Assembly: GCF_001693385.1 (NCBI RefSeq)
Contig: NZ_CP016428.1
Coordinates: 7,430,001 to 7,494,000, forward strand
DNA from: Bradyrhizobium icense
GTDB taxonomy: Bacteria; Pseudomonadota; Alphaproteobacteria; Rhizobiales; Xanthobacteraceae
Direction of reading: 5' to 3'
DNA length: 64,000 nucleotides
This document shows, in pieces, positions 29,954 through 38,262 of this stretch (positions within the stretch are counted from its first letter, which is position 1; each line of letters opens with the position of its first letter). The notes under the pieces are model-generated. The model was not told where the DNA came from. It did no database searches and saw nothing but the letters and a program-made list of their open reading frames with translations. A program made the translations under genes and the position numbers.

Positions 29954-30045
29954 GTGCTTCATCCACTGCGTGAGATCAGGCTTCCCGAGTTAGACGCGAA
30001 GAGCGTGCTCTCGAATCGGCGCGCAACGAATAGAATTCGAAGGAC

Positions 30046-31479
30046 ATGACCCCCGAGCCTGGCTCATTTCGCGACGCGAGCAATCGAATTTTCTATCACC
30101 AGGGCGAGGTGTTCCGGAGCTTGAGCGCGGAAGCAACCGCCAACTGGCATCAGCTCCGGCAAACGGCCTTCTTCCAGGAGCTCGTGAAAAGCGGCGCGGT
30201 GGTCGGCACCGAAACGGAAGACCGCCCAGAGATCACGGCGCCGGTCTCCAGCCATTGGACCGGTGTTTTGCGGCACGAACGGCTGCCGTTCATCTCATAT
30301 CCCTATGAGTGGACGTTCGGGATGTTGAAGGATGCGGCGCTACTGCATCTCGAGGTTCTCGAGCGGGCGCTGGAGAACGGTTGGACGCTGAAGGACGGCT
30401 CCGCCTACAACGTGCAATGGCGCGGCCAGCGGCCGGTCTTCATCGACGTCTCATCGTTCGAACCCTATCGCGCCGGCGATTCCTGGATTGGATATCGGCA
30501 GTTCTGCATGATGTTCATCGTTCCGCTGCTGCTCAAGGCGCATCGCGACATCCAGCTTGCTCCGCTTTGCCGAAGCAATCTGGAGGGCGTCGATCCCGAA
30601 GAAGGAATGAAATTCATTTCGATGCGCGACATCTTGCGGCGCGGGGTCTTCACGCATCTCTATCTGCACGCACGGCTGCAGGGGCGCGCCAAACAAGCCG
30701 AGACCCGCATGCAGGCCCCGGCTAGCTCGCCGGGAAAGTGGCCGATACGGCAAACCCGCGAGATGACGCTTGGCATGGTCCAATCGATAAGGCGGATGGT
30801 CGGAAAGCTCGAACGCAAAGGCGGCGCCACCGTCTGGTCGGACTACGAGAAAACCCATTCCTACGACAACGTTTCGCTCGCCGAAAAGAAGCACTTCGTC
30901 GAACGGCACGTCCGCGGCAAGCGATGGCGGATGGTCTATGATCTCGGCAGCAACACCGGAACATTCGCACGGCTGTGCAGCGATCACGCCGATCAAGTCG
31001 TCGCCGTCGATCAGGACGAGCTTGCCGTCGACACGCTCTATCGCCGCCTGAAGGCGGAGAAGCCAGGTAACGTCACGCCGCTGGTGATGCCGTTGAGCAA
31101 CGCATCGCCGGACCAGGGCTGGCGCGGCCGGGAAAGGAAATCGTTCGACAGCCGTGGCAAGCCGGATCTGATCCTGTGCCTCGCGCTGATCCATCACATG
31201 GTGATATCGGCGAACATTCCGATGCGGGATTTTCTGCAGTGGCTTTGCGGCTTTGCGGCTGCAGTCGTTGTAGAATTCGTGGGCCCGGACGACGAGATGA
31301 CCCTGCAACTATTGAAGAACAAACGAAACGCGTATCCCGACTACACACAAGGCCAGTTTGAATCCATCGCCGCTTCGATGTTCGAAATCATCGATTCCGC
31401 GCCGCTCAAAGAAGGCCGCCGCCGCATCTATTTCCTTCAACCGAAGCTTCCGTCGGTTCAATCCCAGACTGCGACATGA
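30046..31479 (+). CDS. two-domain class I SAM-dependent methyltransferase (NoeA-like)
   Basis: A 477-residue cytoplasmic protein. The C-terminal half is a Rossmann methyltransferase with motif I YDLGSNTGTFARL near residue 298, acidic motif II VVAVDQDEL near 322, and the post-motif LCLALIHHMV near 378. The N-terminal 200 residues resemble the N-domain of the nodulation-related NoeA group; the segment LKDGSAYNVQWRGQRPVFID near 125 recalls a kinase-like fold, though key kinase residues are not obvious. The substrate is unknown; a cell-surface polymer is a reasonable guess from its partner gene. Its stop codon overlaps the start of the next gene (ATGA), so the two are coupled. Confidence 0.82.
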   Translation: MTPEPGSFRDASNRIFYHQGEVFRSLSAEATANWHQLRQTAFFQELVKSGAVVGTETEDRPEITAPVSSHWTGVLRHERLPFISYPYEWTFGMLKDAALLHLEVLERALENGWTLKDGSAYNVQWRGQRPVFIDVSSFEPYRAGDSWIGYRQFCMMFIVPLLLKAHRDIQLAPLCRSNLEGVDPEEGMKFISMRDILRRGVFTHLYLHARLQGRAKQAETRMQAPASSPGKWPIRQTREMTLGMVQSIRRMVGKLERKGGATVWSDYEKTHSYDNVSLAEKKHFVERHVRGKRWRMVYDLGSNTGTFARLCSDHADQVVAVDQDELAVDTLYRRLKAEKPGNVTPLVMPLSNASPDQGWRGRERKSFDSRGKPDLILCLALIHHMVISANIPMRDFLQWLCGFAAAVVVEFVGPDDEMTLQLLKNKRNAYPDYTQGQFESIAASMFEIIDSAPLKEGRRRIYFLQPKLPSVQSQTAT

Positions 31480-34052
31480 GTGCACCTGTCATCGAAAGCA
31501 CCGCACCGAAGCCGAACTCGTTCCTGCTGCATCTCGCGCTATCGGCGGTTGCCGTCGCGCAGCCGCTCTATTCCGTCACCGGAAAGACCCTGAACTTTTT
31601 CGTCGCATGGCGAATGAGCGGGGTCGAATATACGCTTTGCATACTGTTCGTCTATTTCGTCCCGCCGATCATCACATGGCTGCTCGTCTCGCTCGGATAC
31701 CGCTTGCACAGCTATCTGGGGCGAGCTCTATCGTTCCTGGTTTTCTGGCTCTACATTTCTCTGACCTGCCTGGTGCCGTCGCAACAGCTTGCGCGGACCA
31801 TGCACGTTTCTCCGAGTTACGAGGCGATGCTCGGGATTGTCGCCCTGCTGCTCGCGGGAGCGGCGTTCCTCGCGAGCGTTCTGCTGGCAAAGCCGAAGGC
31901 ACAGGGCTTCGTCCGCTTCTTTGCGGCAGTCACCATTGTTTTTCCCGCGATCATGATGCTACGTGCCCACGATGCGGGCGTGATCGAATTCTCCGAGGCG
32001 CCCCCGGCAGAGAAGATGACGGCCGCAGACCGGCCCAACGTCATCCTGATCATTTACGACGAACTGCCGCTCACCACGATTCTCGATGCAAACGGACTGA
32101 TCGACGGGGAAAAGTTTCCAAACTTTCACGCGTTCGCGCAGGGGGCAACCTGGCTGCCAAACGCACGCGCGATGTCGGGCTTTACCGAGACAGCCGTGCC
32201 ACCCATTCTTGCGGGACAGGTGCGGCAGACCGGGGTTCCGGCGACCTACAAGAGCTATCCGGAGAATATCTTCCAGAGGCTCGGCCCAAGCTACGACGTT
32301 CTCGATCTGCAATTCGCGACCGATTTGAATCCGGCGAGACCACCGGGCGAATCGGCGGGTGCGATGATTGAGGATGAACGCCGTTGGAAGATCGTCTCGG
32401 ACGCCGCGATCATCTATGCGAACGTCGTAACGCCGCCACCGCTGGCTATCGGGCTTCCGGCCATCAACACCCAACATAATCGGTTCGGCGAGGACGTCCA
32501 CAGGTCGTGGCGCGGCACCCGACACCAGGAGAAGTTCATCGCGGCGCTGGGACAGGCCAGGCAACCGTTTCTGGCCGTCTACCACAACGTCTACCCGCAC
32601 AATGGCTGGAACCATTATCCGGCGGGACGCCCCTATCCCGACTCCCGATGGGGCGATTACATTTCGCTAGACCGCCGAACTACCATGCTGGGCGACGACA
32701 ATGCCCGGATCATGCACGACTACCAAGCCCATCTACTTCAATCGATGCATGCGGACAAGTTGCTCGGCGAACTGTTCGCGCAGCTGAAAAGCAACGGCCA
32801 GTACGATCACTCCATCATCGCCGTGGTGGCCGATCACGGCGTTTCGCTATGGCCGGGTGGGAGCCCGCGCGATCCCAGCGACTTCCGGCTGCCCGACGTT
32901 CTCAACATTCCGCTGATCATCAAGCTTCCCGGACAGACCGGCGGGAAGATATCGTTCGATACCGTACGAACGATCGACATCTATCCTTCCATCCTCGATC
33001 ATCTCGACGTTGCCATTCCGCAGCGCTTGCAAGGCAAATCGTTCATGCAATCCGTTCGGAACGCGGCACCGGCTGAAGGGGTCAAGTCGACGCCGCACCG
33101 TGACGATGTGACGTTGAGACGCCGGCTAGATTGGTTTGGAACGGGAACGTCGATGGCCGACCTGTACGGGTTCGGCAGGTTTAGCCGATATGTCGGGCGC
33201 CATGTCGGCGAGTTCCAGTTCACCCACTTGTCCGACGCCGCCGTGCGTCTGTTCGGCACCCGCTTCAACCGCACCGGCCCGCAGCTTTCATCGCGCATCG
33301 ATGCGCAGATCAATGGCGGGGCGCAGGACGGTCAAACCCGCAACATCCTGGTCGCGCTGGGGGACCGAATCTGCGGTGCCACCCAGACGACGGATCTCGA
33401 GGTGAGCGGGCTGGCGAACTCGTTTACACTCGTCGTCGCCGACGAGTGCGTTGACCTGCTGAACAAGGGAATCAGGGTCTTCGTCGTCGGCTCCGACGGG
33501 CAACTCGCAGAAATACCCGTCGAAGGCGAGCAATCCACGACGGTTGCGACAATCGATCGGACGCTCGCAAGTCTGGCCGAGTTGATCGGGAGCCTGCAGC
33601 GCGCAGGAGAAAACGGTCAAGGGCCGGTGGAACTCGGCGCGCTACGCGAAGGCGGCGTAGCCGTGCCCGATCTCCTTGTGCGGGACGGCTGGCTGGTAAC
33701 GCCCTGGGGCGACGTCGTGCTCACGCGCGACGGGCAGACATGGGTGGTGGATTTGTACTCCGCCCCGAAGGACGTCTGTAAGGCGGTTTATCTCGGCGCC
33801 AACAATATTCCCGGCGTGGTCCGCATTGCGACATCGGCCTTCGCGCGGGACGAGACCAACATTCCGGTAACGGCCGAGCAGGCCGATCTCGCTTGTTCGA
33901 ATACGGAATCGGACATCGTCCGGATCATCGCGGTCGAAGCACGTACGCCCGTCGACCGCTCCATCACGACCGATGCATCGATGGCCCGCCTCGCGCTGGA
34001 TAAACTCGCAGCCGTCTGGAGAAGACTAAAGACAACGCTCGGCGAGAATTAA
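31476..34052 (+). CDS. membrane sulfatase-like hydrolase/transferase with pilin-like C-terminus
   Basis: An 858-residue protein. Five membrane helices occupy residues about 10-165. A sulfatase/alkaline-phosphatase-superfamily domain follows from about 187 (RPNVILIIYDELPL), with a Ser/Thr-rich nucleophile region MSGFTETAVPPILAGQ near 232, no formylglycine CxPxR, and the metal site VVADHGVSLWPGG near 451. This is the plan of LtaS/EptA-type phosphotransferases acting in the periplasm. After a linker, residues about 695-822 resemble the head domain of type IVb (PilS-like) pilins: VPDLLVRDGWLVTPWGDVVL, then paired cysteines in KDVCKAVYLG and ADLACSNTES. No prepilin leader precedes it. It overlaps the methyltransferase gene by 4 nt. 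Confidence 0.8.
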   Translation: MSAPVIESTAPKPNSFLLHLALSAVAVAQPLYSVTGKTLNFFVAWRMSGVEYTLCILFVYFVPPIITWLLVSLGYRLHSYLGRALSFLVFWLYISLTCLVPSQQLARTMHVSPSYEAMLGIVALLLAGAAFLASVLLAKPKAQGFVRFFAAVTIVFPAIMMLRAHDAGVIEFSEAPPAEKMTAADRPNVILIIYDELPLTTILDANGLIDGEKFPNFHAFAQGATWLPNARAMSGFTETAVPPILAGQVRQTGVPATYKSYPENIFQRLGPSYDVLDLQFATDLNPARPPGESAGAMIEDERRWKIVSDAAIIYANVVTPPPLAIGLPAINTQHNRFGEDVHRSWRGTRHQEKFIAALGQARQPFLAVYHNVYPHNGWNHYPAGRPYPDSRWGDYISLDRRTTMLGDDNARIMHDYQAHLLQSMHADKLLGELFAQLKSNGQYDHSIIAVVADHGVSLWPGGSPRDPSDFRLPDVLNIPLIIKLPGQTGGKISFDTVRTIDIYPSILDHLDVAIPQRLQGKSFMQSVRNAAPAEGVKSTPHRDDVTLRRRLDWFGTGTSMADLYGFGRFSRYVGRHVGEFQFTHLSDAAVRLFGTRFNRTGPQLSSRIDAQINGGAQDGQTRNILVALGDRICGATQTTDLEVSGLANSFTLVVADECVDLLNKGIRVFVVGSDGQLAEIPVEGEQSTTVATIDRTLASLAELIGSLQRAGENGQGPVELGALREGGVAVPDLLVRDGWLVTPWGDVVLTRDGQTWVVDLYSAPKDVCKAVYLGANNIPGVVRIATSAFARDETNIPVTAEQADLACSNTESDIVRIIAVEARTPVDRSITTDASMARLALDKLAAVWRRLKTTLGEN

Positions 34053-34089
34053 CCTCACGGGCATTGGCAGGCTGAGCACGAGGGGCCCA

Positions 34090-34803
34090 TCAGTTGACGT
34101 GCGCCGTCGCCGGCCGGCGCGGCGCAGGCGGGGGCTGATCGGAAGGTTCGGGCACGAGATCGATGCCCGCACTGGCCAGCCGCACCCGCACCTCCGCGGC
34201 GACATATTTCGCGTATTCCGACAGCAACAGGCGCAGCGTGGCGCCGCTGGTCCACCACGGCTCGTCGCGCCATTTGTCGCCGATCACCGCGAACGGAATC
34301 AGCGTGACATCCGGCATCGCATGGGACAATTCCAGGATGGCGCGCGGCATGTGGTAGTTCGATGTCACCACGATCAGCGACTTGAAGCCACGCTCGCGAG
34401 CCCAGCGCCGCGTCTCCGCGGCGTTGCTGCGGGTGTTGACGGCGGAGCGGTCGAGATCGACGCAGCAGCCGAGCAGCGACTGGTTGTCGGGCAGCGAACG
34501 CGAAATATCGCGCGCGGCGTTGGTCGGATGCACGCCGGAAATCAACAGCCGCTTGCCGTAGCCGCCGGCCAGCAATTCCATCGCATCCGACACCCGCGAC
34601 GAGCCGCCGGTGAAGACCACGATGCCGTCGGCGTTGCGCGCCGGCTTGATTTCGGCGCCGCGCAATTGCGAGAGAAAGGCGATGAAGCCTACCGCCGCGC
34701 CGACGAACAGGATCGCCATGGAGCCGACGATGGCCGCGCGCAGCCATCCGCGCGGCCGCGCGGCCCGCGCTCTCGGCGTGCTATCGTCGTGCTGCAAATC
34801 CAT
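34090..34803 (-). CDS. YdcF family (DUF218) membrane protein
   Basis: A 237-residue inner-membrane protein with one N-terminal helix (AAIVGSMAILFVGAAVGFIA) and a DUF218/YdcF domain: DGIVVFTGGSSRVSDAMEL near 45, RLLISGVHPTN near 73, NTRSNAAETRRWARERG near 110 and VVTSNYHMPRAILEL near 133. Relatives such as SanA and ElyC affect the envelope; the reaction is unknown. The start could also be GTG 34827. It is convergent with the sulfatase-like gene and lies downstream of ftsX on the same strand. Confidence 0.88.
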   Translation of the reverse strand: MDLQHDDSTPRARAARPRGWLRAAIVGSMAILFVGAAVGFIAFLSQLRGAEIKPARNADGIVVFTGGSSRVSDAMELLAGGYGKRLLISGVHPTNAARDISRSLPDNQSLLGCCVDLDRSAVNTRSNAAETRRWARERGFKSLIVVTSNYHMPRAILELSHAMPDVTLIPFAVIGDKWRDEPWWTSGATLRLLLSEYAKYVAAEVRVRLASAGIDLVPEPSDQPPPAPRRPATAHVN

Positions 34804-34919
34804 ATCGTGCGGCAACCCTCGTCCCACGGATAATTCTAGAACGTTTTCAGGCGAAGTGGAGTCCCGATCCCCTCGTCAAGTCCGTGACTTGCTTCACTGC
34901 AAACGCCATTAGCCTCACG

Positions 34920-35891
34920 TCAATCGATATCATCGAGCGTCGCAAACAGCGTCCGCCGCGACGCCCAGGCGGTAATGGCGGCGATCGCCACGGCCTGTAC
35001 CGCCAGCGCCAGATAGCCCGACGGCGGCAGCGAAAACGTCCCGAGCAGCGCCGCGAACTGATCGCCGACGGGGGTGCCCGAGAACCAAGCGGCGATCGAT
35101 TCGGAAAAGCCAAAACCCAGCATCGCGGCGCCGCCGCCGATCACCCCGCCCTCCAGCCCGAGCCTGAGAAAGTGCCGCAGGAAATGGTTGGCGATATAGC
35201 GGTCGCCGGCGCCGACGAAGTGCAGCACTTCGACGATCGGGCGGTTCGCCGCCATCGCGCCGCGGGTCGCGAACGACACCGAAATGATCGTCGCCACGAT
35301 CACCAATGCGAGAATTCCGATGCCGGCGAATACGGTGGCGCCGGTCATCGAACGCATGCGCTCGATCCAGGCGCGGTGATCGTCGACGCTTGCCGACGGC
35401 GCCACTTGCGTCACCCTGGAGCGCAGCGCAGCGAGGTCGAGCGTGGTGCCGGGCTGCACGCGCGCGACGACGACGCGCGGCACGGGCAACTGCTCGATCG
35501 ACAGCCCGCTGCCGAGCCACGGCTCCAGCAAGCTGGCCGATTCATCCTTGCTGAACGGCTTGACCTGGACGATGCCGGGCTGCGCCCGCATCGCCTCCGC
35601 CGCCGCGGTCACGTCGCGCTCGAGATCGCGCCCTGCCTGGGGACGCACCTGCATGGTGATTTCGCTGGCGACTTCCGACTGCCATTCCGCGGCCGATGCG
35701 CTGACGAGCAGCACGGTTCCGGTGGTGATGGATGCTAGGAACGTCATGATGGCGACGACGGCGACCAGCGCGCGGCCGGAGATCGACGCCCGCGGCACGA
35801 TCGGCGACATGTTGCGCGCCCGCGCCGGCACCTGCGGACGCTCGGTCCCGAGGTCCACCAGTGGCCCATGCTCGTCACCGGCCCTACTCAT
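34920..35891 (-). CDS. ftsX: cell division ABC transporter permease FtsX
   Basis: FtsX is the membrane subunit of the FtsEX complex, which couples the divisome to activation of peptidoglycan hydrolases. The 323 residues show four membrane helices: near 42-65, 185-205, 235-260 and 290-310, with a large periplasmic loop after the first, the FtsX topology. Its start overlaps the end of ftsE by 8 nt, so the pair is coupled. Confidence 0.92.
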   Translation of the reverse strand: MSRAGDEHGPLVDLGTERPQVPARARNMSPIVPRASISGRALVAVVAIMTFLASITTGTVLLVSASAAEWQSEVASEITMQVRPQAGRDLERDVTAAAEAMRAQPGIVQVKPFSKDESASLLEPWLGSGLSIEQLPVPRVVVARVQPGTTLDLAALRSRVTQVAPSASVDDHRAWIERMRSMTGATVFAGIGILALVIVATIISVSFATRGAMAANRPIVEVLHFVGAGDRYIANHFLRHFLRLGLEGGVIGGGAAMLGFGFSESIAAWFSGTPVGDQFAALLGTFSLPPSGYLALAVQAVAIAAITAWASRRTLFATLDDID

Positions 35892-36543
35892 AGATGTGCA
35901 ACCGTCCCTGGTGCAGCACCATCCGCCGCGCCTCGTACTGGTCCATCAGCGTGATGTCGTGGGTCGCGATGATCACCGCGGTGCCCAGCCTGTTCAATTC
36001 GATAAACAGCCGCAGCAGGCGCCGGCCGAGCGTCGGATCGACGCTGCCGGTCGGCTCGTCCGCCAGCAGCAATTGCGGCCGCGAGATCACCGCGCGCGCG
36101 ATCGCCGCGCGCTGCTTCTCGCCGCCCGACAGGATCGGCGGCAGGGCGTCCATGCGCTCGCCGAGGCCGACCCACTTCAAGAGGTCGATCACCTCCCGGC
36201 GATAGCTGGATTCGTCACGGCCCATCACGCGGAACGGCAGCGCCACGTTCTCGTAGGTCGTCATGTGGTCGAGCAGGCGAAAATCCTGCAGCACGATGCC
36301 GATGCGCGTGCGCAGATCCGCGATCTGATCCTTGCCGAGCAGTGAGACGTCCTGGCCGAACAGGTTGACGAGGCCGCGGGTCGGCTTGAGCGACAGAAAC
36401 AATAGCCGCAGCAGCGAGGTTTTGCCCGCGCCTGAGGGACCGGTGAGGAACTGGAAGGAATGGGCCGGAATCATGAAGGAGAGGTCGCGCAAAATCTCCG
36501 GGCCGAGCCCGTACCGCAAACCGACATTTTCGAACCGAACCAA
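35884..36543 (-). CDS. ftsE: cell division ATP-binding protein FtsE
   Basis: The ATPase of the FtsEX complex. With a TTG start at 36543 it has 219 residues, the usual FtsE length, and begins (M)VRFENVGLRYGLG as family members do. Walker A is GPSGAGKTS near 35, the signature LSGGEKQRAA near 138 and Walker B LLLADEPTG near 156. GGAG lies 7 nt before the TTG. A longer frame to 36711 would add residues encoded by a 27-bp tandem repeat (RAELGHGPC-type) that do not belong to the family. The ribosome-binding site therefore falls in the first repeat unit. Confidence 0.93.
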   Translation of the reverse strand: MVRFENVGLRYGLGPEILRDLSFMIPAHSFQFLTGPSGAGKTSLLRLLFLSLKPTRGLVNLFGQDVSLLGKDQIADLRTRIGIVLQDFRLLDHMTTYENVALPFRVMGRDESSYRREVIDLLKWVGLGERMDALPPILSGGEKQRAAIARAVISRPQLLLADEPTGSVDPTLGRRLLRLFIELNRLGTAVIIATHDITLMDQYEARRMVLHQGRLHIYE

Positions 36544-36547
36544 GCTC

Positions 36548-36628
36548 AGCTCCGCTCGACATGGACCGCGACCGAGCTCCGCTCGGCATGGACCGTGGCC
36601 GAGCTCCGCTCGGCGTGGACCGCGGCCG
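36548..36628. repeat. tandem repeat, three 27-bp units, at the ftsE 5' end
   Basis: Three consecutive units start at 36548, 36575 and 36602, each beginning AGCTCCGCTCG and containing TGGACCG. They differ at only a few positions. The unit nearest ftsE contributes its GGAG ribosome-binding site. Just beyond, 36641-36672 shows a second, shorter pattern of GAACCT/GGACCC hexamers. Confidence 0.85.
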
Positions 36629-36795
36629 GAAACCCCGGACTTGAACCTGAACCCGGACCCGAACCTGAACTTCGGGCTCGTGGCCCGCTGGTTTGGGCGC
36701 CAACCGGACAAAACGGTTTTGCGGCCGTTATGGTTTCCGATTCGTTAACGGTCGGTATGTAGCATCCGGGCGAAGACACTGGTGAGCTGGGCTCC

Positions 36796-37695
36796 ATGCA
36801 TATCGTTTGTCCCCATTGTACAACATCTTACGCCATCAATCCGGCCACCCTGGGCACCGCCGGGCGCACCGTCCGCTGCTCCCGCTGCAAGGAAACCTGG
36901 CTGGCGCGGCCCGAGGACGCGATCGAACTGGCGGCCGCCGTGCCGGCAGCCATGCCGGCCCCGGCGCCATCGAGCCAGCCGGCCGCCAACGACGCCGCGG
37001 CCGAATGGGAAGCGATGGCGCGCGAGGAGGAGGAGGCACAGGACACCCCGGTGGTCGACAGCCCCTCGATTTCGCCCCGTTGGCCGGCCGAGGGCGAAGG
37101 ATCGCGCCAAGGTGGCAACAGCGGCGGCGATAGCGACTGGCCAGCGGTTGCCCGGCGGGATGCGGAAGGCCATGAGGATATCCCGATCACCACGCATCGC
37201 GAGCGGCTGGCCCGTCTTTTCCGGTTGCCTTCCCTGCCCCGTATTCCGTTCATGCCGTCCGTCGGCCTACCGACCGCCTGCGCCGCAATGGGCGCGCTGA
37301 TACTGGCGCTGATGATCTGGCGCACCGACATCGTGCGGCTTCTGCCGCAAACCGCGACGTTCTACAAGATGGTCGGGCTGGAAGTGAACCTGCGCGGGCT
37401 GGCGTTCAAGGACATCAAGATCACCAACGAGACCGTGGACGGCAAGCCGGTTCTGGTCATCGAGGGCGTGATCGTCGGCGAGACCCAAAAGCCGGTCGAA
37501 TTGCCGCGGCTGCGCTTCTCCGTCCGCGACGCGCAGGGCGCCGAGATCTACGCCTGGAACGCGGTGCTGGAGCAGCCGGTGCTCAAGCCCGGCGAGCGCG
37601 CCTATTTCAAGTCGCGGCTGGCTTCGCCGCCGCCCGAAGGCCGTAATATTGACGTACGCTTTTTCAACAAGCGGGATCTGGCCGGCCACGCCTGA
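36796..37695 (+). CDS. MJ0042-type zinc-ribbon membrane protein
   Basis: A 299-residue protein. The N-terminus is a zinc ribbon, CPHCTTSYAI then VRCSRCKETW (two CxxC pairs), of the MJ0042 family. A low-complexity Ala/Pro/Glu linker follows, then a membrane helix near 155-175 (ACAAMGALILALMIW) and a C-terminal DUF3426-like beta-rich domain (LRGLAFKDIKITNETVDGKP). The role is unknown; the position divergent from ftsEX is common in Rhizobiales as far as I recall. Confidence 0.85.
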   Translation: MHIVCPHCTTSYAINPATLGTAGRTVRCSRCKETWLARPEDAIELAAAVPAAMPAPAPSSQPAANDAAAEWEAMAREEEEAQDTPVVDSPSISPRWPAEGEGSRQGGNSGGDSDWPAVARRDAEGHEDIPITTHRERLARLFRLPSLPRIPFMPSVGLPTACAAMGALILALMIWRTDIVRLLPQTATFYKMVGLEVNLRGLAFKDIKITNETVDGKPVLVIEGVIVGETQKPVELPRLRFSVRDAQGAEIYAWNAVLEQPVLKPGERAYFKSRLASPPPEGRNIDVRFFNKRDLAGHA

Positions 37696-37732
37696 ACCCG
37701 GCCGCGCTTCCGCAAGGCGAGATCAAGACTTC

Positions 37733-38110
37733 ATGCCACGCGTGCTGATTGCCGATGACGAAGACTCCATGCGCTCGCTGGTGGCGCGCGCCATCGCCAT
37801 GGATGGCCACGAGACCGTCACCGCCGAGGACGGCGCCGACGCGCTCGATATCCTGACGCGCGAGCAAGGCCTGTTCGACCTGCTCTTGACCGACATCCAG
37901 ATGCCGGTCATGGACGGCATCGCGCTGGCGCTGACGGCGGCGCGCGATTTTCCCAACCTGAAGATCCTGCTGATGACGGGCTTCGCCGACCAGCGCGAAC
38001 GCGCCTCCGGCCTCAATGCGATCGTGCACGACGTGGTGACGAAACCGTTTTCGGTGCACGACATCCGCACCGCGGTGGCGGATGCGCTGGCGGCAAGGGA
38101 GGCGGGGTAA
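37733..38110 (+). CDS. single-domain response regulator, CpdR-like
   Basis: A 125-residue receiver domain without output domain. The acidic pair is ADDEDSM, the phosphoryl-accepting Asp is in LLTDIQMPVMDG near residue 55, Thr in LLMTGFA and Lys in VTKPFS near 105. The sequence resembles CpdR, which controls ClpXP-dependent CtrA proteolysis in alphaproteobacteria, but the gene context does not settle that identity. It follows the zinc-ribbon gene by 37 nt and may share its transcript. Confidence 0.85.
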   Translation: MPRVLIADDEDSMRSLVARAIAMDGHETVTAEDGADALDILTREQGLFDLLLTDIQMPVMDGIALALTAARDFPNLKILLMTGFADQRERASGLNAIVHDVVTKPFSVHDIRTAVADALAAREAG

Positions 38111-38122
38111 GCCCCATCAACG

Positions 38123-38230
38123 GTTGTCGTCCCTCGCGAAGGCGGGGGACCCAGTACGCCGCGGCTTCTCGATTCAAATACTGATGTCTCTGGGATACTG
38201 GGTCACCCGCCTTCGCGGGTGACGACAGTT
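38123..38230. repeat. dispersed palindromic repeat, family A, copy 2
   Basis: It shares the core CCCAGTACGCCGCGGCTTCT and a similar hinge (GATTCAAATACTGATGTCTC) with 11993-12126. The outer arms GTCGTCCCTCGCGAAGGCGG and CCGCCTTCGCGGGTGACGAC are inverted copies. It sits between convergent genes and could serve as a terminator. Confidence 0.8.
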
Positions 38231-38262
38231 TGGGGTGATGACGGCCGGTTGAGCCACGCCCC

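Noticed and set aside
34147..34830. Plus-strand frame across the YdcF gene
   Set aside because: The minus-strand DUF218 motifs are clear and the plus-strand product is His/Arg-rich noise.
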